From contig CAMWXD010000002.1 in assembly GCA_947178105.1 (NCBI GenBank), positions 113,924 to 177,923 on the forward strand: a stretch of DNA of 64,000 bases, read 5' to 3'. The notes beneath the pieces were generated by a model that saw only the letters and a list, made by a program, of their open reading frames with translations, did not search any database and was not told the origin of the DNA. The position numbers and the translations under genes were made by a program. Below are positions 40,171 to 49,152 of this stretch, piece after piece; positions within the stretch are counted from its first letter, which is position 1; each line of letters opens with the position of its first letter. The DNA is from an uncultured Eubacterium sp. Its GTDB lineage: Bacteria > Bacillota > Clostridia > Lachnospirales > Lachnospiraceae.

Positions 40171-41589
40171 ATGGCTGGAAACAAAGAGATTGGACGTATA
40201 GGACAGCGGCGGTATGGCGGTACCGTTTACGAAGAGTTTCTGCATGAGCTGAGAGGAAAAAGAGGGATAGAGGCCTACCGGGAAATGTCAGAGAACGACG
40301 ATGTGGTGGGCGCTATCCTTTTTGCGATTGAAATGCTGGTAAGGCAGTGTAATTGGAATGTTGAACCCGGTGGAGATACCGCAAAGGATAAAGAGGCGGC
40401 TGAATTTGTGGAGAGCTGCATGAACGATATGCAAGATACGTGGATAGACACCATTTCCGAAATCTTATCTTTCCTTACTTACGGATGGAGCTTTCATGAA
40501 ATTGTGTATAAGCGGCGCATGGGAAATACAAAAGACCCGCGGACAAAGAGCAAGTACAACGATGGCCTGATCGGGTGGAAAAAACTGCCAATAAGGGCGC
40601 AGGAGACTCTTTACCAGTGGGAGTATGACAATGAGGATAATCTGTTGGGAATGACGCAGATGCCACCGCCGGACTTTGGGACGTTCACGATCCCCATAGA
40701 AAAGGCGCTGTTATTTCGGACGAAAAGCCGAAAGAATAATCCAGAAGGCAGGAGCATTCTGAGAAATGCGTACCGCTCCTGGTATTTTAAGAGAAGGATC
40801 CAGGAGATAGAGGGTATTGGCATTGAGAGGGATCTGGCCGGACTCCCGGTAATATATGGGCCAGAGGGAGCAGATTTGTGGAATAAAGAAATACCGCAAA
40901 ATGCGGAAATAGTGGCCGGATTGGAGAGTATGGTTCGGAATATCCGTAGAGACGAAATGGAAGGTGTTGTCCTTCCGTTTGGTTACAAGCTGGAGCTGCT
41001 AAGTTCTGGCGGTAACCGGCAATTTGACACCAATGCAATCATAAACCGCTATGATACCAGAATTGCAATGACGGTATTAGCGGATTTTATTTTCTTAGGG
41101 CATGACAAGACTGGCAGCTGGGCGTTGAGTTCTGATAAGACGGAATTGTTTGCCGTTGCCATAGGCGCATTTCTGGATATTATCTGCGAGACGTTCAACA
41201 GCCAGGGCATACCATCTCTGATTGACATAAACGGCAAACATTTTGCCGGAATTACGGAATATCCTAAAATGACGCATGGGGATATTGAAGATGCAGACAT
41301 TACGAAGGTCGCAGCGTTCATTAAGGATATGACGGGAATCGGTGTCTTGGTACCGGACGATGGATTAGAGGACTATATCCGGCAGGTTGGGCATCTTCCG
41401 GAAAGAACTTCTGACACCAGGGAGATTGACCAGACACGGCAGAAGCAGCAGGAACAGGAACAGCCGCCAGAGCCGGAAACAGCCGCCGGAACTGAAACAA
41501 GTGAGGAAAGTGAGGAAATCCCGGATGAAAAAATAGAAGAGGCCAAAAAACGGTTGGGAAGGGAGACTGATACATGGGATTCCGGATGA
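40171..41589 (+). CDS. Portal protein (Mu gp29 / DUF935 type)
   Basis: A 472-residue protein that forms the DNA gate at the capsid vertex. YREMSENDDVVGAILFAIEMLVRQCNWNVEPG, ILSFLTYGWSFHEIVYKRR, RSILRNAYRSWYFKRRIQEIEGIGIERDLAGLPVIYGP and the later FIFLGHDKTGSWALSSDKTELF are typical of Mu-type portals. A Gln/Glu/Pro-rich tail overlaps the MuF gene by 16 bases. The start follows GAGGTGAGAGAAG. Confidence 0.92.
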   Translation: MAGNKEIGRIGQRRYGGTVYEEFLHELRGKRGIEAYREMSENDDVVGAILFAIEMLVRQCNWNVEPGGDTAKDKEAAEFVESCMNDMQDTWIDTISEILSFLTYGWSFHEIVYKRRMGNTKDPRTKSKYNDGLIGWKKLPIRAQETLYQWEYDNEDNLLGMTQMPPPDFGTFTIPIEKALLFRTKSRKNNPEGRSILRNAYRSWYFKRRIQEIEGIGIERDLAGLPVIYGPEGADLWNKEIPQNAEIVAGLESMVRNIRRDEMEGVVLPFGYKLELLSSGGNRQFDTNAIINRYDTRIAMTVLADFIFLGHDKTGSWALSSDKTELFAVAIGAFLDIICETFNSQGIPSLIDINGKHFAGITEYPKMTHGDIEDADITKVAAFIKDMTGIGVLVPDDGLEDYIRQVGHLPERTSDTREIDQTRQKQQEQEQPPEPETAAGTETSEESEEIPDEKIEEAKKRLGRETDTWDSG

Positions 41590-42545
41590 TTGCCCCAAAG
41601 CGGGTAAAGAAGGTAAAGACAGAGAATAGCCGGGAGATCCTTCGGAGGCTCGAAGGGTACTTGGAAAGCGCTGCCGTTACTGGAGAGCCGGTTGAAATCC
41701 TTTGTGGCTTTTGGGAAGACCAGCGGAATGTGATTACTTATCAGGAATTAAGGCAGGCGGTTATTGACGGGGCCATAAGCCAGGAAACAATGCGTTTGTG
41801 GATGCAGGATTATTCTGTACTGGTAGCAACCAGGCTTAGCAATCTATGGACAGATGCAATCATGGCAGGGGCAGTAGGACAGCCAATTCTCGATGGCCTG
41901 GCTTTTGAGTTCAATACACAGACGCCTGGCATATTGAGTTGGATCAGTGAACGTGGCGCAGAATTTGTGACCGACAGCACACAGGAGCAGAAAGACGCTA
42001 TAGCGGCGCTGCTGACGAAAAAGATGAAGGATGGGCACACGGTTGATGAACTGGCAAGGCTTATCCGTCCCTGCATTGGCCTGACAGAAGGGGACGCAAA
42101 AGCAGCAGCGAGGCTCTATGACAGCATTGCAGCGAACCTGAAAAAAGAGCATACGCGCATGAAGCCGGAAAGCATCCGTAGGAAAGCGCTGGACGCCACG
42201 GCAAAATATGCGGAGCGGAAACACCGGCAGAGGGCATTGACGATTGCCCAGACAGAAAGCGCTTTTGCATATAACCGGGGCGCCGATGAAGGGATCAGGC
42301 AGGCGCAGTCCCAGAATTTTATAGGGGCTGTCAGGAAACGCTGGAATACATCCGGTGATGATGCCGTATGTAAAACCTGCTCTTCACTGGAAGGGACGGA
42401 AATAGAGCTGGATGCAGATTTTAATATTAAAGGCAGGATATTATTTGCAGGACAGCATATGCTGCCGCCAGCCCATCCAAGGTGCGCATGTGCAGTGGAA
42501 TACATAGAGGTATCGCCGCCAGTGGGAAAGGAAGTGGGTGCATGA
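41574..42545 (+). CDS. Phage head morphogenesis protein (MuF type)
   Basis: A 323-residue minor head protein. The C-terminal half has the SPP1 gp7/Mu gpF pattern: RALTIAQTESAFAYNRGADEGIRQ, RKRWNTSGDDAVCKTCSSLEG and LPPAHPRCACAVEY, with cysteines that may bind zinc. It is expected inside the prohead, near the portal, and may be ejected with DNA. Nothing that looks like a toxin domain follows the MuF part. Confidence 0.9.
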   Translation: MGFRMIAPKRVKKVKTENSREILRRLEGYLESAAVTGEPVEILCGFWEDQRNVITYQELRQAVIDGAISQETMRLWMQDYSVLVATRLSNLWTDAIMAGAVGQPILDGLAFEFNTQTPGILSWISERGAEFVTDSTQEQKDAIAALLTKKMKDGHTVDELARLIRPCIGLTEGDAKAAARLYDSIAANLKKEHTRMKPESIRRKALDATAKYAERKHRQRALTIAQTESAFAYNRGADEGIRQAQSQNFIGAVRKRWNTSGDDAVCKTCSSLEGTEIELDADFNIKGRILFAGQHMLPPAHPRCACAVEYIEVSPPVGKEVGA

Positions 42546-43021
42546 AAAAATTCTCAGACCTGATTGCAAAACCTGCCTGCAGCCAGAAGGAGAAAACGGA
42601 TGATATTGTAAAAGGCCGGTTTAAGATCGCGAAGTCTGATGATGAAAAAATGCTTGCCTTTGGATGGGCGAGTGTTTCTATGCGCGTAGACGGGGAATTG
42701 ATCGAAGACTGGCAGGGCGATATGATTGAACCGGGGGAACTTGAGGAAGCAGCCTATGAATATGTAAGGCTGTACGGTGAGGGCGGGGAGATGCACGAGC
42801 GCGGCGGCGTAGCCGTGCTGGTAGAAAGCGTTGTGTTTACGGAAGAAAAAATGAAGGCGATCGGGATACCTGCCGGCACACTCCCGATCGGCTGGTGGAT
42901 TGGTTTTAAAGTGCTGGATGAAGATGTATGGGAAAAGGTGAAAGACGGCACCTACCCGATGTTCTCCATTGAGGGAGAGGCAGAGAGGGTAAAGGCAGAA
43001 GCCAGCACACATATTTCATAA
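42542..43021 (+). CDS. XkdF-type prohead protease
   Basis: A 159-residue protein of the XkdF family of putative phage serine proteases: FGWASVSMRVDGELIEDWQGDMIEPGELEEAAYEYV, MHERGGVAVLVESVVFTEEKMKAIGI and PIGWWIGFKVLDEDVWEKVKDGTYPMFSIEGEA. It likely processes scaffold and capsid proteins. The ATG overlaps the end of the MuF gene by four bases. Confidence 0.9.
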   Translation: MKKFSDLIAKPACSQKEKTDDIVKGRFKIAKSDDEKMLAFGWASVSMRVDGELIEDWQGDMIEPGELEEAAYEYVRLYGEGGEMHERGGVAVLVESVVFTEEKMKAIGIPAGTLPIGWWIGFKVLDEDVWEKVKDGTYPMFSIEGEAERVKAEASTHIS

Positions 43022-43043
43022 ATGACGGAATGGAGGCAGGAAA

Positions 43044-44324
43044 GTGGCAGCAAAACTGAAAAACCTCAAAATCCGGAAAGTGGATTTTGTGGATGAAGGC
43101 GCGAACCCAGATGCGCACATCGGGATGATGAAACGAAAAGGTGCGGATGCTCATGTTCTGGAAGACAGGCGCAAAAAAGAATCCGGGAATGTCCTGAAAA
43201 AGCTGTTTGGCTTTATGGGCAAAGCGGCAGGCATTGACCAGGGGGAAATCGACAGTGTGGTGGATGAAATACAGAAAGGCGATTCTGCCAGCTTTAATGA
43301 GAAGATCAACGAAGTTAACAACCGGAAGATAGCCGATGAAATGTGGGACATTTGCTATGCGCTGCAGTCTTCCCTCTGTTCGATCCTGAATGATGAAGGG
43401 ATGGACAGTTCCGGTGCAGCGGCGGCAATGCAGGAAAGCCTGGATGAATTTTATGCAGCCGTGCAGTCGTCAATATCAAAATGGTCATGCAGCAAGGAAG
43501 CCGGAATTGTTAGAAAAAGTGAAGAGGTATCGGAGCCAGACCTTGAGATTATGAAATCAGCAGTATCGAGACTGAATGAAACAATCGAAAAGGCTGGTAA
43601 GAATGCTGAACCAGAGGAAGATTCTGAGGAAGACGAAGCAGGCAATCATGAAAACCAGAAAGGAGACGAAGAAGAAATGAAGATTGACAAGAGCAAACTG
43701 ACCGATGCGGAGAGGGCTTTTTTGGAAAGCATCGAAAAGCGGTACGGCACAGATGGGGAGGCTGGCCCGGAAAATGGAGGCGCGATGCCAACAGGACAGC
43801 CAGCGCCAGGGCAGACGCCGGATGCGCCAGTTGAACCAACCATAACAAAGGCTGTATCACAGCCTGCAGCCGGGACAGCGCCCGCACAGCAGGAAGATGA
43901 AACAGACAGTATTTACAAGGGCCTGCATCCAGCAGTCAGGGCAGAACTGGAAGGATTGAAGAAATTCCGGGAGGCTGCAGAGGACAGGGAACTTTCAGAG
44001 GTTGCAAAGAGATATGCAATCATCGGCAAGAAAGAAGAGGATCTGGTTCCTGTGCTTAAGAACCTCAGGGCTGCAGGCGGTACCGCATACGATGATATGA
44101 TTGCTGTGCTGGACCAGGCAGTAGCCACGGTTGAAAAATCCGGCGCATTTTCTGAAATTGGAAAGTCCGGGCATGGCAGCACGGATGGGAGTGCATGGGC
44201 CGAGGCAGAAGCAAAGGCAGTGGAACTTATGAAATCCAGGACGGGATTATCTAAGGCACAGGCTCTTGATGAAATCCTTATGGCAGATCCTGAGCTTGCT
44301 GCAAAATGTGAGAAGGAGGATTAA
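43044..44324 (+). CDS. Scaffold-like head protein with probable internal start
   Basis: A 426-residue protein that starts at a GTG behind GGAGGCAGGAAA. The N-terminal KNLKIRKVDFVDEGANPDAHIGMMKRK resembles the start of several phage scaffold/protease-linked proteins. The middle is acidic and low in complexity, and the C-terminal half is helical. In frame at 43677 lies ATG (MKIDKSKLTDAERAFL) with AAAGGAG 11 bases upstream, which could give a separate 215-residue scaffold, as in other phages with nested scaffold genes. Confidence 0.7.
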   Translation: MAAKLKNLKIRKVDFVDEGANPDAHIGMMKRKGADAHVLEDRRKKESGNVLKKLFGFMGKAAGIDQGEIDSVVDEIQKGDSASFNEKINEVNNRKIADEMWDICYALQSSLCSILNDEGMDSSGAAAAMQESLDEFYAAVQSSISKWSCSKEAGIVRKSEEVSEPDLEIMKSAVSRLNETIEKAGKNAEPEEDSEEDEAGNHENQKGDEEEMKIDKSKLTDAERAFLESIEKRYGTDGEAGPENGGAMPTGQPAPGQTPDAPVEPTITKAVSQPAAGTAPAQQEDETDSIYKGLHPAVRAELEGLKKFREAAEDRELSEVAKRYAIIGKKEEDLVPVLKNLRAAGGTAYDDMIAVLDQAVATVEKSGAFSEIGKSGHGSTDGSAWAEAEAKAVELMKSRTGLSKAQALDEILMADPELAAKCEKED

Positions 44325-44327
44325 AGC

Positions 44328-44729
44328 ATGGCAACGTATTTAGGAAGCAATATCAATGAAAGCCCAACAATCGTATTGCCAGCAGGGGATAAGCTTGAAA
44401 ATGCACGTGCAATTGCCCTGGCAATCAAAGATGGGGCAGTCATTAAGCCGGAAGCGGGCGCCCATGTAATTGGCATTTCCCTTATTGAGACTGATGAAAC
44501 AGTGGATAAGGGCAGTGATGTAGATATCCAGATCAAGGATATTGGCAAGTGGGTAGCCGGGGAAGAGGTTACTGTGGGCACTGAGCTGGCAGCGGATGCA
44601 GAAGGCATGGCAGTTGCGGCAAAATCCGGCGATTTTATTGTGGGTGTGGCGCTTAGCAATGCATCGGAGGCAGGAACCTGGATCAAGGTTCAGATCATCA
44701 AAGCAGGTTATAAGCCTGCTACAGCATAA
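44328..44729 (+). CDS. Head decoration protein (capsid cement, DUF2190-like)
   Basis: A 133-residue protein of beta-rich composition (YLGSNINESPTIVLPAGDKLENARAIALAIKDGAVIKPEAGAHVIGISL). Its position between scaffold and capsid and the small repeated beta pattern fit a capsid-stabilising decoration protein. The ATG follows AAGGAGGATTAAAGC. Confidence 0.75.
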   Translation: MATYLGSNINESPTIVLPAGDKLENARAIALAIKDGAVIKPEAGAHVIGISLIETDETVDKGSDVDIQIKDIGKWVAGEEVTVGTELAADAEGMAVAAKSGDFIVGVALSNASEAGTWIKVQIIKAGYKPATA

Positions 44730-44744
44730 GGAGGCAGGAAATCA

Positions 44745-45785
44745 ATGGGTACAGGAAGAGAAGTAGGAAGCGCTGCTGAATTATCGGCGCGTATTGCGAA
44801 AGGGTGGAAGCCAAACCGCTACCTTACAAATATGAGCATGGCGTTCTTTGCAAACGCCGGGGACTCTGTGGCAACGAGCATTTTCCCAATCTGCCCGGTA
44901 GATTTTTCCACCGGGTATTACTATATTTTTAACAAGGGCGACCTGGCAAGGGACCATGTACAGAGAAAGCCGAAGTTTGGCAAAGTGCCGCCAGCACAGA
45001 TGGGCCATACGGATGAAACATACAAATGTGAGGTTGACCAGATCATTGTCGGGATCGATCAGATTGGCGCACAGAATTACCAGCGCGCTAACGTGCCGCC
45101 TTCCATTGATCCAAGAAGGGCGAAGAACCGTTTTGTTACAGACCAGCAGCTTCTCCATCTGGATATTATGTTTGCGAATAATTATTTTAAGGCCGGGGTA
45201 TGGGAACACGAATTTGAGGGCATTGCTTCCGGAACAGCAGCCGGCGGAAGCCAGTTCATTAAGTTTTCAGATGCAAATTCGGATCCTATCCGGTTTTTTG
45301 ACGCACGCAAACGGCAGATCAGGCTTGAAGGAAGAAGGACGCCGAATAAACTGACACTTGGATACGATACCTACCTTGCATTAAAAGAGCATCCGGATCT
45401 GCTGGAGCGCGTGAAATACACAGGGAGCACTGCAAACCCTGCAAAGGTTAATGAAAGGGTGCTGGCGGAACTGTTTGGCGTTGATGAAGTTAAGGTGCTG
45501 TACGCGACTTACAACGCGGCAGAGGAAGGACAGAAAGATGACATGCAGTTCATCTGTGAGCCGGACGGGGCACTGCTTTCCTACACCACGCCAAGCCCGA
45601 GAATTGATGAGCCTTCGGCCGGGTATATCTTTACATGGGATATGCTTGGCAATGGAAATTACATGGCAACGGATGTCTTTGAAGGGGAAGGAGGTACGCA
45701 TTCCGAATTTATGGAAGGCCTGCTTTCTACAGATATGCGCAAGACCTGTGACGATCTTGCATGTTACTTAAAAGCATGTGCGTAA
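44745..45785 (+). CDS. Major capsid protein
   Basis: A 346-residue protein, the main shell subunit. It follows the decoration protein gene, has the length and composition of HK97-fold capsids of Mu/PBSX-type phages, and contains the FPICPVDFSTGYYYIFNKGDLARD and GYDTYLALKEHPDLLERVKYTGS regions typical of that group. The start follows GGAGGCAGGAAATCA. No N-terminal delta domain is visible, so scaffolding is likely provided by the gene at 43044. Confidence 0.88.
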   Translation: MGTGREVGSAAELSARIAKGWKPNRYLTNMSMAFFANAGDSVATSIFPICPVDFSTGYYYIFNKGDLARDHVQRKPKFGKVPPAQMGHTDETYKCEVDQIIVGIDQIGAQNYQRANVPPSIDPRRAKNRFVTDQQLLHLDIMFANNYFKAGVWEHEFEGIASGTAAGGSQFIKFSDANSDPIRFFDARKRQIRLEGRRTPNKLTLGYDTYLALKEHPDLLERVKYTGSTANPAKVNERVLAELFGVDEVKVLYATYNAAEEGQKDDMQFICEPDGALLSYTTPSPRIDEPSAGYIFTWDMLGNGNYMATDVFEGEGGTHSEFMEGLLSTDMRKTCDDLACYLKACA

Positions 45786-45799
45786 AAAGGGGGAGTTAT

Positions 45800-46459
45800 A
45801 TGCAGTATTTATGTTTAAAACAGCTTACCGCAGCAAATGTGACATATTTTGCAGGGGACACAATTCCGGATGGCGTTATCCTGCCGGAAAGAAGCGCTAA
45901 GCTGATTAACAGCGGATATATTTCAGAACTGGATGAAGCAGTACTGCAGGAAGACACTGCCATGATGCCGAAAGACGGGATACCTGTTGATGGGGAGGTT
46001 TTCACACAGAAGCAGGTAGAACAAATGCTTGCTGAAGCAGTTGAAGACGCGGTAAATAATACGATCGTAGAAATGGAGAAAAAGCAGGCTGAGCTTCAGA
46101 CATATACGGCAGAACTGCAGGCAATACCGCCGGAAGCTTTGGGTAATAAGGTTTTGATATCTGTCCATATAGAAGGCAGCGGGGAAAACGGCCAGATGAT
46201 GGCCCTCCCAGTGGAACCGCAGGAGATCCAGCAGGTGTTTTCGGTTATGCAGCTGAATGCGGAAGATGGTGTAAAAGCGATTGCAGGGATTGACAGCGAG
46301 AATGTACTTATCCTTTTACATGCGGCAGATAACCGCATAACGATCAAAAATGCGGCCAGGAAACAGGCAGATAAATTATTCCCTGCTGACGGGGCTAAAA
46401 ACGAACCTGGCAACGGTAACGGAGCCACAGGCACCCATACAGAGGGAGATGATACCTAA
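45800..46459 (+). CDS. Head-region protein, unknown
   Basis: A 219-residue protein; MQYLCLKQLTAANVTYFAGDTIPDGVILPERSAKLINSGYI looks like a short fold found in phage head operons, followed by a helical part with EQMLAEAVEDAVNNTIVEMEKKQAEL and a mixed C-terminal domain. Start ATG 45800 behind AAAGGGGGAGTTAT. Confidence 0.6.
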   Translation: MQYLCLKQLTAANVTYFAGDTIPDGVILPERSAKLINSGYISELDEAVLQEDTAMMPKDGIPVDGEVFTQKQVEQMLAEAVEDAVNNTIVEMEKKQAELQTYTAELQAIPPEALGNKVLISVHIEGSGENGQMMALPVEPQEIQQVFSVMQLNAEDGVKAIAGIDSENVLILLHAADNRITIKNAARKQADKLFPADGAKNEPGNGNGATGTHTEGDDT

Positions 46460-46873
46460 ATGGCAAAAGGCACATACACGTATGATCCGAGCAAGCTCAA
46501 AGAGTTTGGAAAGGACCGCATGAGGTTTGAACTGGGTGATACGATGGTGGAGGGCCTTTCGGATACCACGGCTCTGACGGACGAAGAAATCCAGGCGGCA
46601 ATCCATGCGCATCCGAAATCATGGAAACGGGCGAAACTCATGCTGCTTGAAAGCATCTGCCGCCGTTTTGCTTATGAGGTCGATACGAAAACAGGACCTT
46701 TGTGGCTGTATATGCAGGAACGGGCAAAGCTGTGGCGCGAAGACTATGATAAGCTGAAAAAAGAAGTGTCTGCAGAATCCTGCAGCGTACCGCAGTATGG
46801 AAACGGGGAGCATCATAAGCCCCCGTATTTTTATGCGGGCATGCAGCAGAATGAGAGGGCAGGGAATGTATGA
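46460..46873 (+). CDS. Head-tail connector (adaptor) protein
   Basis: A 137-residue protein. FELGDTMVEGLSDTTALTDEEIQAAI and KLMLLESICRRFAYEVDTKTGPLWLYMQERAKLWREDYDKLKKE follow the plan of gp15/YqbG-like adaptors that sit under the portal. It begins directly after the previous stop and overlaps the next gene by four bases. Confidence 0.75.
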   Translation: MAKGTYTYDPSKLKEFGKDRMRFELGDTMVEGLSDTTALTDEEIQAAIHAHPKSWKRAKLMLLESICRRFAYEVDTKTGPLWLYMQERAKLWREDYDKLKKEVSAESCSVPQYGNGEHHKPPYFYAGMQQNERAGNV

Positions 46874-47226
46874 ACAGTACAAGGATGATGTATTTAAGGC
46901 CCGGGAACCTCTTTAAATATTTTATGATAGAGAGCTGCCAGCAGGCCGTGACAGGCACAGGACGGGTGGCAAACAGGCATACTGGTGATTGGACTAGGAC
47001 TTTGAAAGGGTGCCTGGCAGAAGCGTCTGGCGATGACAGGACAAACCACAGCCAGAAGGACCACATTGTTACCCATACCATTGTGCAGGCAGGGAGGCCG
47101 AAAGCAAAGCGCATGGATAAACTGGTGCTTGGGGAACGTACCTTTTACATTGTTGATATTGACGATGCAGGGGCCCTTGGCATATCTACAATATACTATG
47201 CAGAGGAAAGGCGGGATGCAACATGA
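46870..47226 (+). CDS. Head closure / stopper protein
   Basis: A 118-residue protein in the position of SPP1 gp16-like stoppers. The pattern TGDWTRTLKGCLAEASGDDRTNHSQKDHIVTHTIVQAGRPKAKRMDKLVLGERTFYIVDIDD fits the small beta-barrel of this family. It overlaps both neighbours by four bases. Confidence 0.7.
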   Translation: MNSTRMMYLRPGNLFKYFMIESCQQAVTGTGRVANRHTGDWTRTLKGCLAEASGDDRTNHSQKDHIVTHTIVQAGRPKAKRMDKLVLGERTFYIVDIDDAGALGISTIYYAEERRDAT

Positions 47227-47681
47227 GGCTATGGATAGATACGGATGCCATCAATTCTGCGGGAAAGCAGGTGCGGATGAAAGTTTCAGAAGTGACGGCC
47301 AATATCAGCAGGCAGGCAGCTTCAAGGGGAGCCCGGGCAGTGAACGCTCTGAGGAATGCAGAGCTTAATGTGTTAAAAGGCCAGCGGAGCGGGAGACGTT
47401 ACCGTAAATATCCGTATAAATCCATGTACACGGCTTCTGCACCAGGCGAACCTCCTGCAAGGCGCACAGGGAACCTCCGCCTGCATTGGAATGGGCAGGT
47501 AAAAACAGGAGCCTCATCAGGAGATGGCGTCGAAATCATTGCAGAACTGGAAAGCCAGGAACCTTATGCAGCGCTTTTAGAAAATGGCACATCCAAAATG
47601 GCAGCAAGGCCGTTTGTGGAAAAAATAAAAGAAGAGGCAGCTCCTGAAATCCAAAGGATCTACAGCGAGCCGTATACATAG
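47223..47681 (+). CDS. HK97 gp10-like tail completion protein
   Basis: A 152-residue protein. The C-terminal half (PPARRTGNLRLHW, PYAALLENGTSKMAARPFVEKIKEEAAPEI) is the HK97 gp10/tail-completion signature. The N-terminal half is basic and helical. Confidence 0.85.
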   Translation: MRLWIDTDAINSAGKQVRMKVSEVTANISRQAASRGARAVNALRNAELNVLKGQRSGRRYRKYPYKSMYTASAPGEPPARRTGNLRLHWNGQVKTGASSGDGVEIIAELESQEPYAALLENGTSKMAARPFVEKIKEEAAPEIQRIYSEPYT

Positions 47682-47693
47682 GAGGTAAGAATC

Positions 47694-48029
47694 ATGGCAT
47701 TGTTGACAGAAAAGCCTGCAGCTGCCTTTGACCTTACACAGGTCGGGCGTGGGTGCCTGCTCTGGGCAAAGCATTTTTCATGGGATGAAGGGAAAGCAGG
47801 GTTCGTAACAACAGCGACAGAAAACCAGCTTATCGTGCAGTATTATCCCGGCATTGGAAATGTCACGAACCATTTTATCATCCCGGTATCTGAGGCAGCA
47901 GATGGACAGTGGGAGATCCGCTGGTCAGCTGATATGGCACTGGTACAGGAATATAACGTAAAAACAGATGATATGGATCAGGAAATAGAAGGGGGTGGTG
48001 CAGATGATATTGGAGGAACTGATCTATAA
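47694..48029 (+). CDS. Small tail/connector protein, unknown
   Basis: A 111-residue protein with a beta-rich centre (GRGCLLWAKHFSWDEGKAGFVTTATENQLIVQYYPGIGNVTNHFIIPV). Its 3' end overlaps the next gene by 26 bases. The family is not recognised. Confidence 0.6.
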   Translation: MALLTEKPAAAFDLTQVGRGCLLWAKHFSWDEGKAGFVTTATENQLIVQYYPGIGNVTNHFIIPVSEAADGQWEIRWSADMALVQEYNVKTDDMDQEIEGGGADDIGGTDL

Positions 48030-48879
48030 GAGATTTTCAGGTTCAGAAAAACTCGTAAAAAGCCTTGCTTCGTATGGCGGCAAGCCTGCTGTTTTCAGCC
48101 CGGAACCGCCAGACGATAACCAGGAAGGATGGGATGGGAATGTCCAGTATCCAAAAGTGATCTATAATTTCGACCTGCAGGCAAACGAGGAAAGGCACAG
48201 CGCCGGTACCCTGTCAGTATCTTTATTGTGCCAGAATACAACGGATGTCATTCCGGAAAAGATCGAGCCGCTGATAAGGGAGTGCCTGCGGGATGTGATA
48301 TTGAAACCGGAAAATGGGATCCCGTACTGCTTTGCATGGGCAAGGACAGATGCATTTACCATAGATGAAAAGAATGGCGATGTGACAATTGGGAGCGAAG
48401 TACGGTTTGATATACTGGAATATCCTTCACAGGAAACCACGGATCCAGACCCGGTCATGGCGGCTTGTAATTATATCAAAGAAATATATCCGGAGTGCCT
48501 TGTCATGGGGCATGACGAGATGGGTGAGATCACAGAGGCGTCTGGAAGCCATCCGGTGATCTACTGCCGGCTGGTTTCGGTTGACAAAGGGCGGGAGACA
48601 AATACGGTTGCATGGATGGACGGAAAGATCGCCGTCCATATTTTATGCCCGGACAGCAGCATACGGCTGAAAATCGCTGCGGGAATCACAAACAGGCTGT
48701 CGCTGGACGGCGAGATCATTATGCTGGACCACTCCCCAATGTATGTGAAACGCCTGCAGACAAATTATAAGTCTGACTATCTAAAAGAAGGGCAGATTAT
48801 TTTTACAGGGAATTTCGGGCTGCTGCGCTACAAGGCGAAAGGCCACACGCTGCGGCACGCCCCGTTTGCAAAATATTAG
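48004..48879 (+). CDS. Tail terminator-like protein, two similar halves
   Basis: A 291-residue protein. Both halves show the plan of a tail terminator: an N-terminal helix (LEELIYKRF; VMAACNYIKEIYPE), a pairing of PKVIYNFDLQANEERHSAGTLSVSLLC with HPVIYCRLVSVDKGRETNTVAWMDGKIAVHILC, and a closing strand. A duplication of a terminator domain is inferred. ATG 48004 lies behind AGGGGGTGGTGCAG. Confidence 0.6.
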   Translation: MILEELIYKRFSGSEKLVKSLASYGGKPAVFSPEPPDDNQEGWDGNVQYPKVIYNFDLQANEERHSAGTLSVSLLCQNTTDVIPEKIEPLIRECLRDVILKPENGIPYCFAWARTDAFTIDEKNGDVTIGSEVRFDILEYPSQETTDPDPVMAACNYIKEIYPECLVMGHDEMGEITEASGSHPVIYCRLVSVDKGRETNTVAWMDGKIAVHILCPDSSIRLKIAAGITNRLSLDGEIIMLDHSPMYVKRLQTNYKSDYLKEGQIIFTGNFGLLRYKAKGHTLRHAPFAKY

Positions 48880-48891
48880 GAGGGATATATT

Positions 48892-49152
48892 ATGGCGTCA
48901 ACAGGAACAGCGGCATCATCCGCAGAAAAAAAGAATGGAAAAAATACAGCAGCAGATGCAAAGGCGCCGCCGTCTGTCAGAAAGAACGAATCCGTCTATA
49001 AGGCGGAGGAACTGGCAGCAGGTGCAGAAGATACATTTGGGACAACACCTGAATGCGTCCTGGCTGCACTCAGACAGGCCGGAATTACAGAATGCACAAA
49101 AGAAGAAGCGGCTAAGGCTGTCAAAGCATTCCGGGAAAGGAAGGTTGGGTAA
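48892..49152 (+). CDS. Small protein before the sheath gene, unknown
   Basis: An 86-residue protein with a low-complexity Ala/Lys/Ser-rich first half and KAEELAAGAEDTFGTTPECVLAALRQAGI, a motif found in many small PBSX-type phage proteins at this place. It overlaps the sheath start by one base. Confidence 0.7.
   Translation: MASTGTAASSAEKKNGKNTAADAKAPPSVRKNESVYKAEELAAGAEDTFGTTPECVLAALRQAGITECTKEEAAKAVKAFRERKVG

Noticed and set aside
41574..42545. MuF protein with a fused toxin domain
   Set aside because: The protein ends soon after the MuF motif; there is no C-terminal extension.
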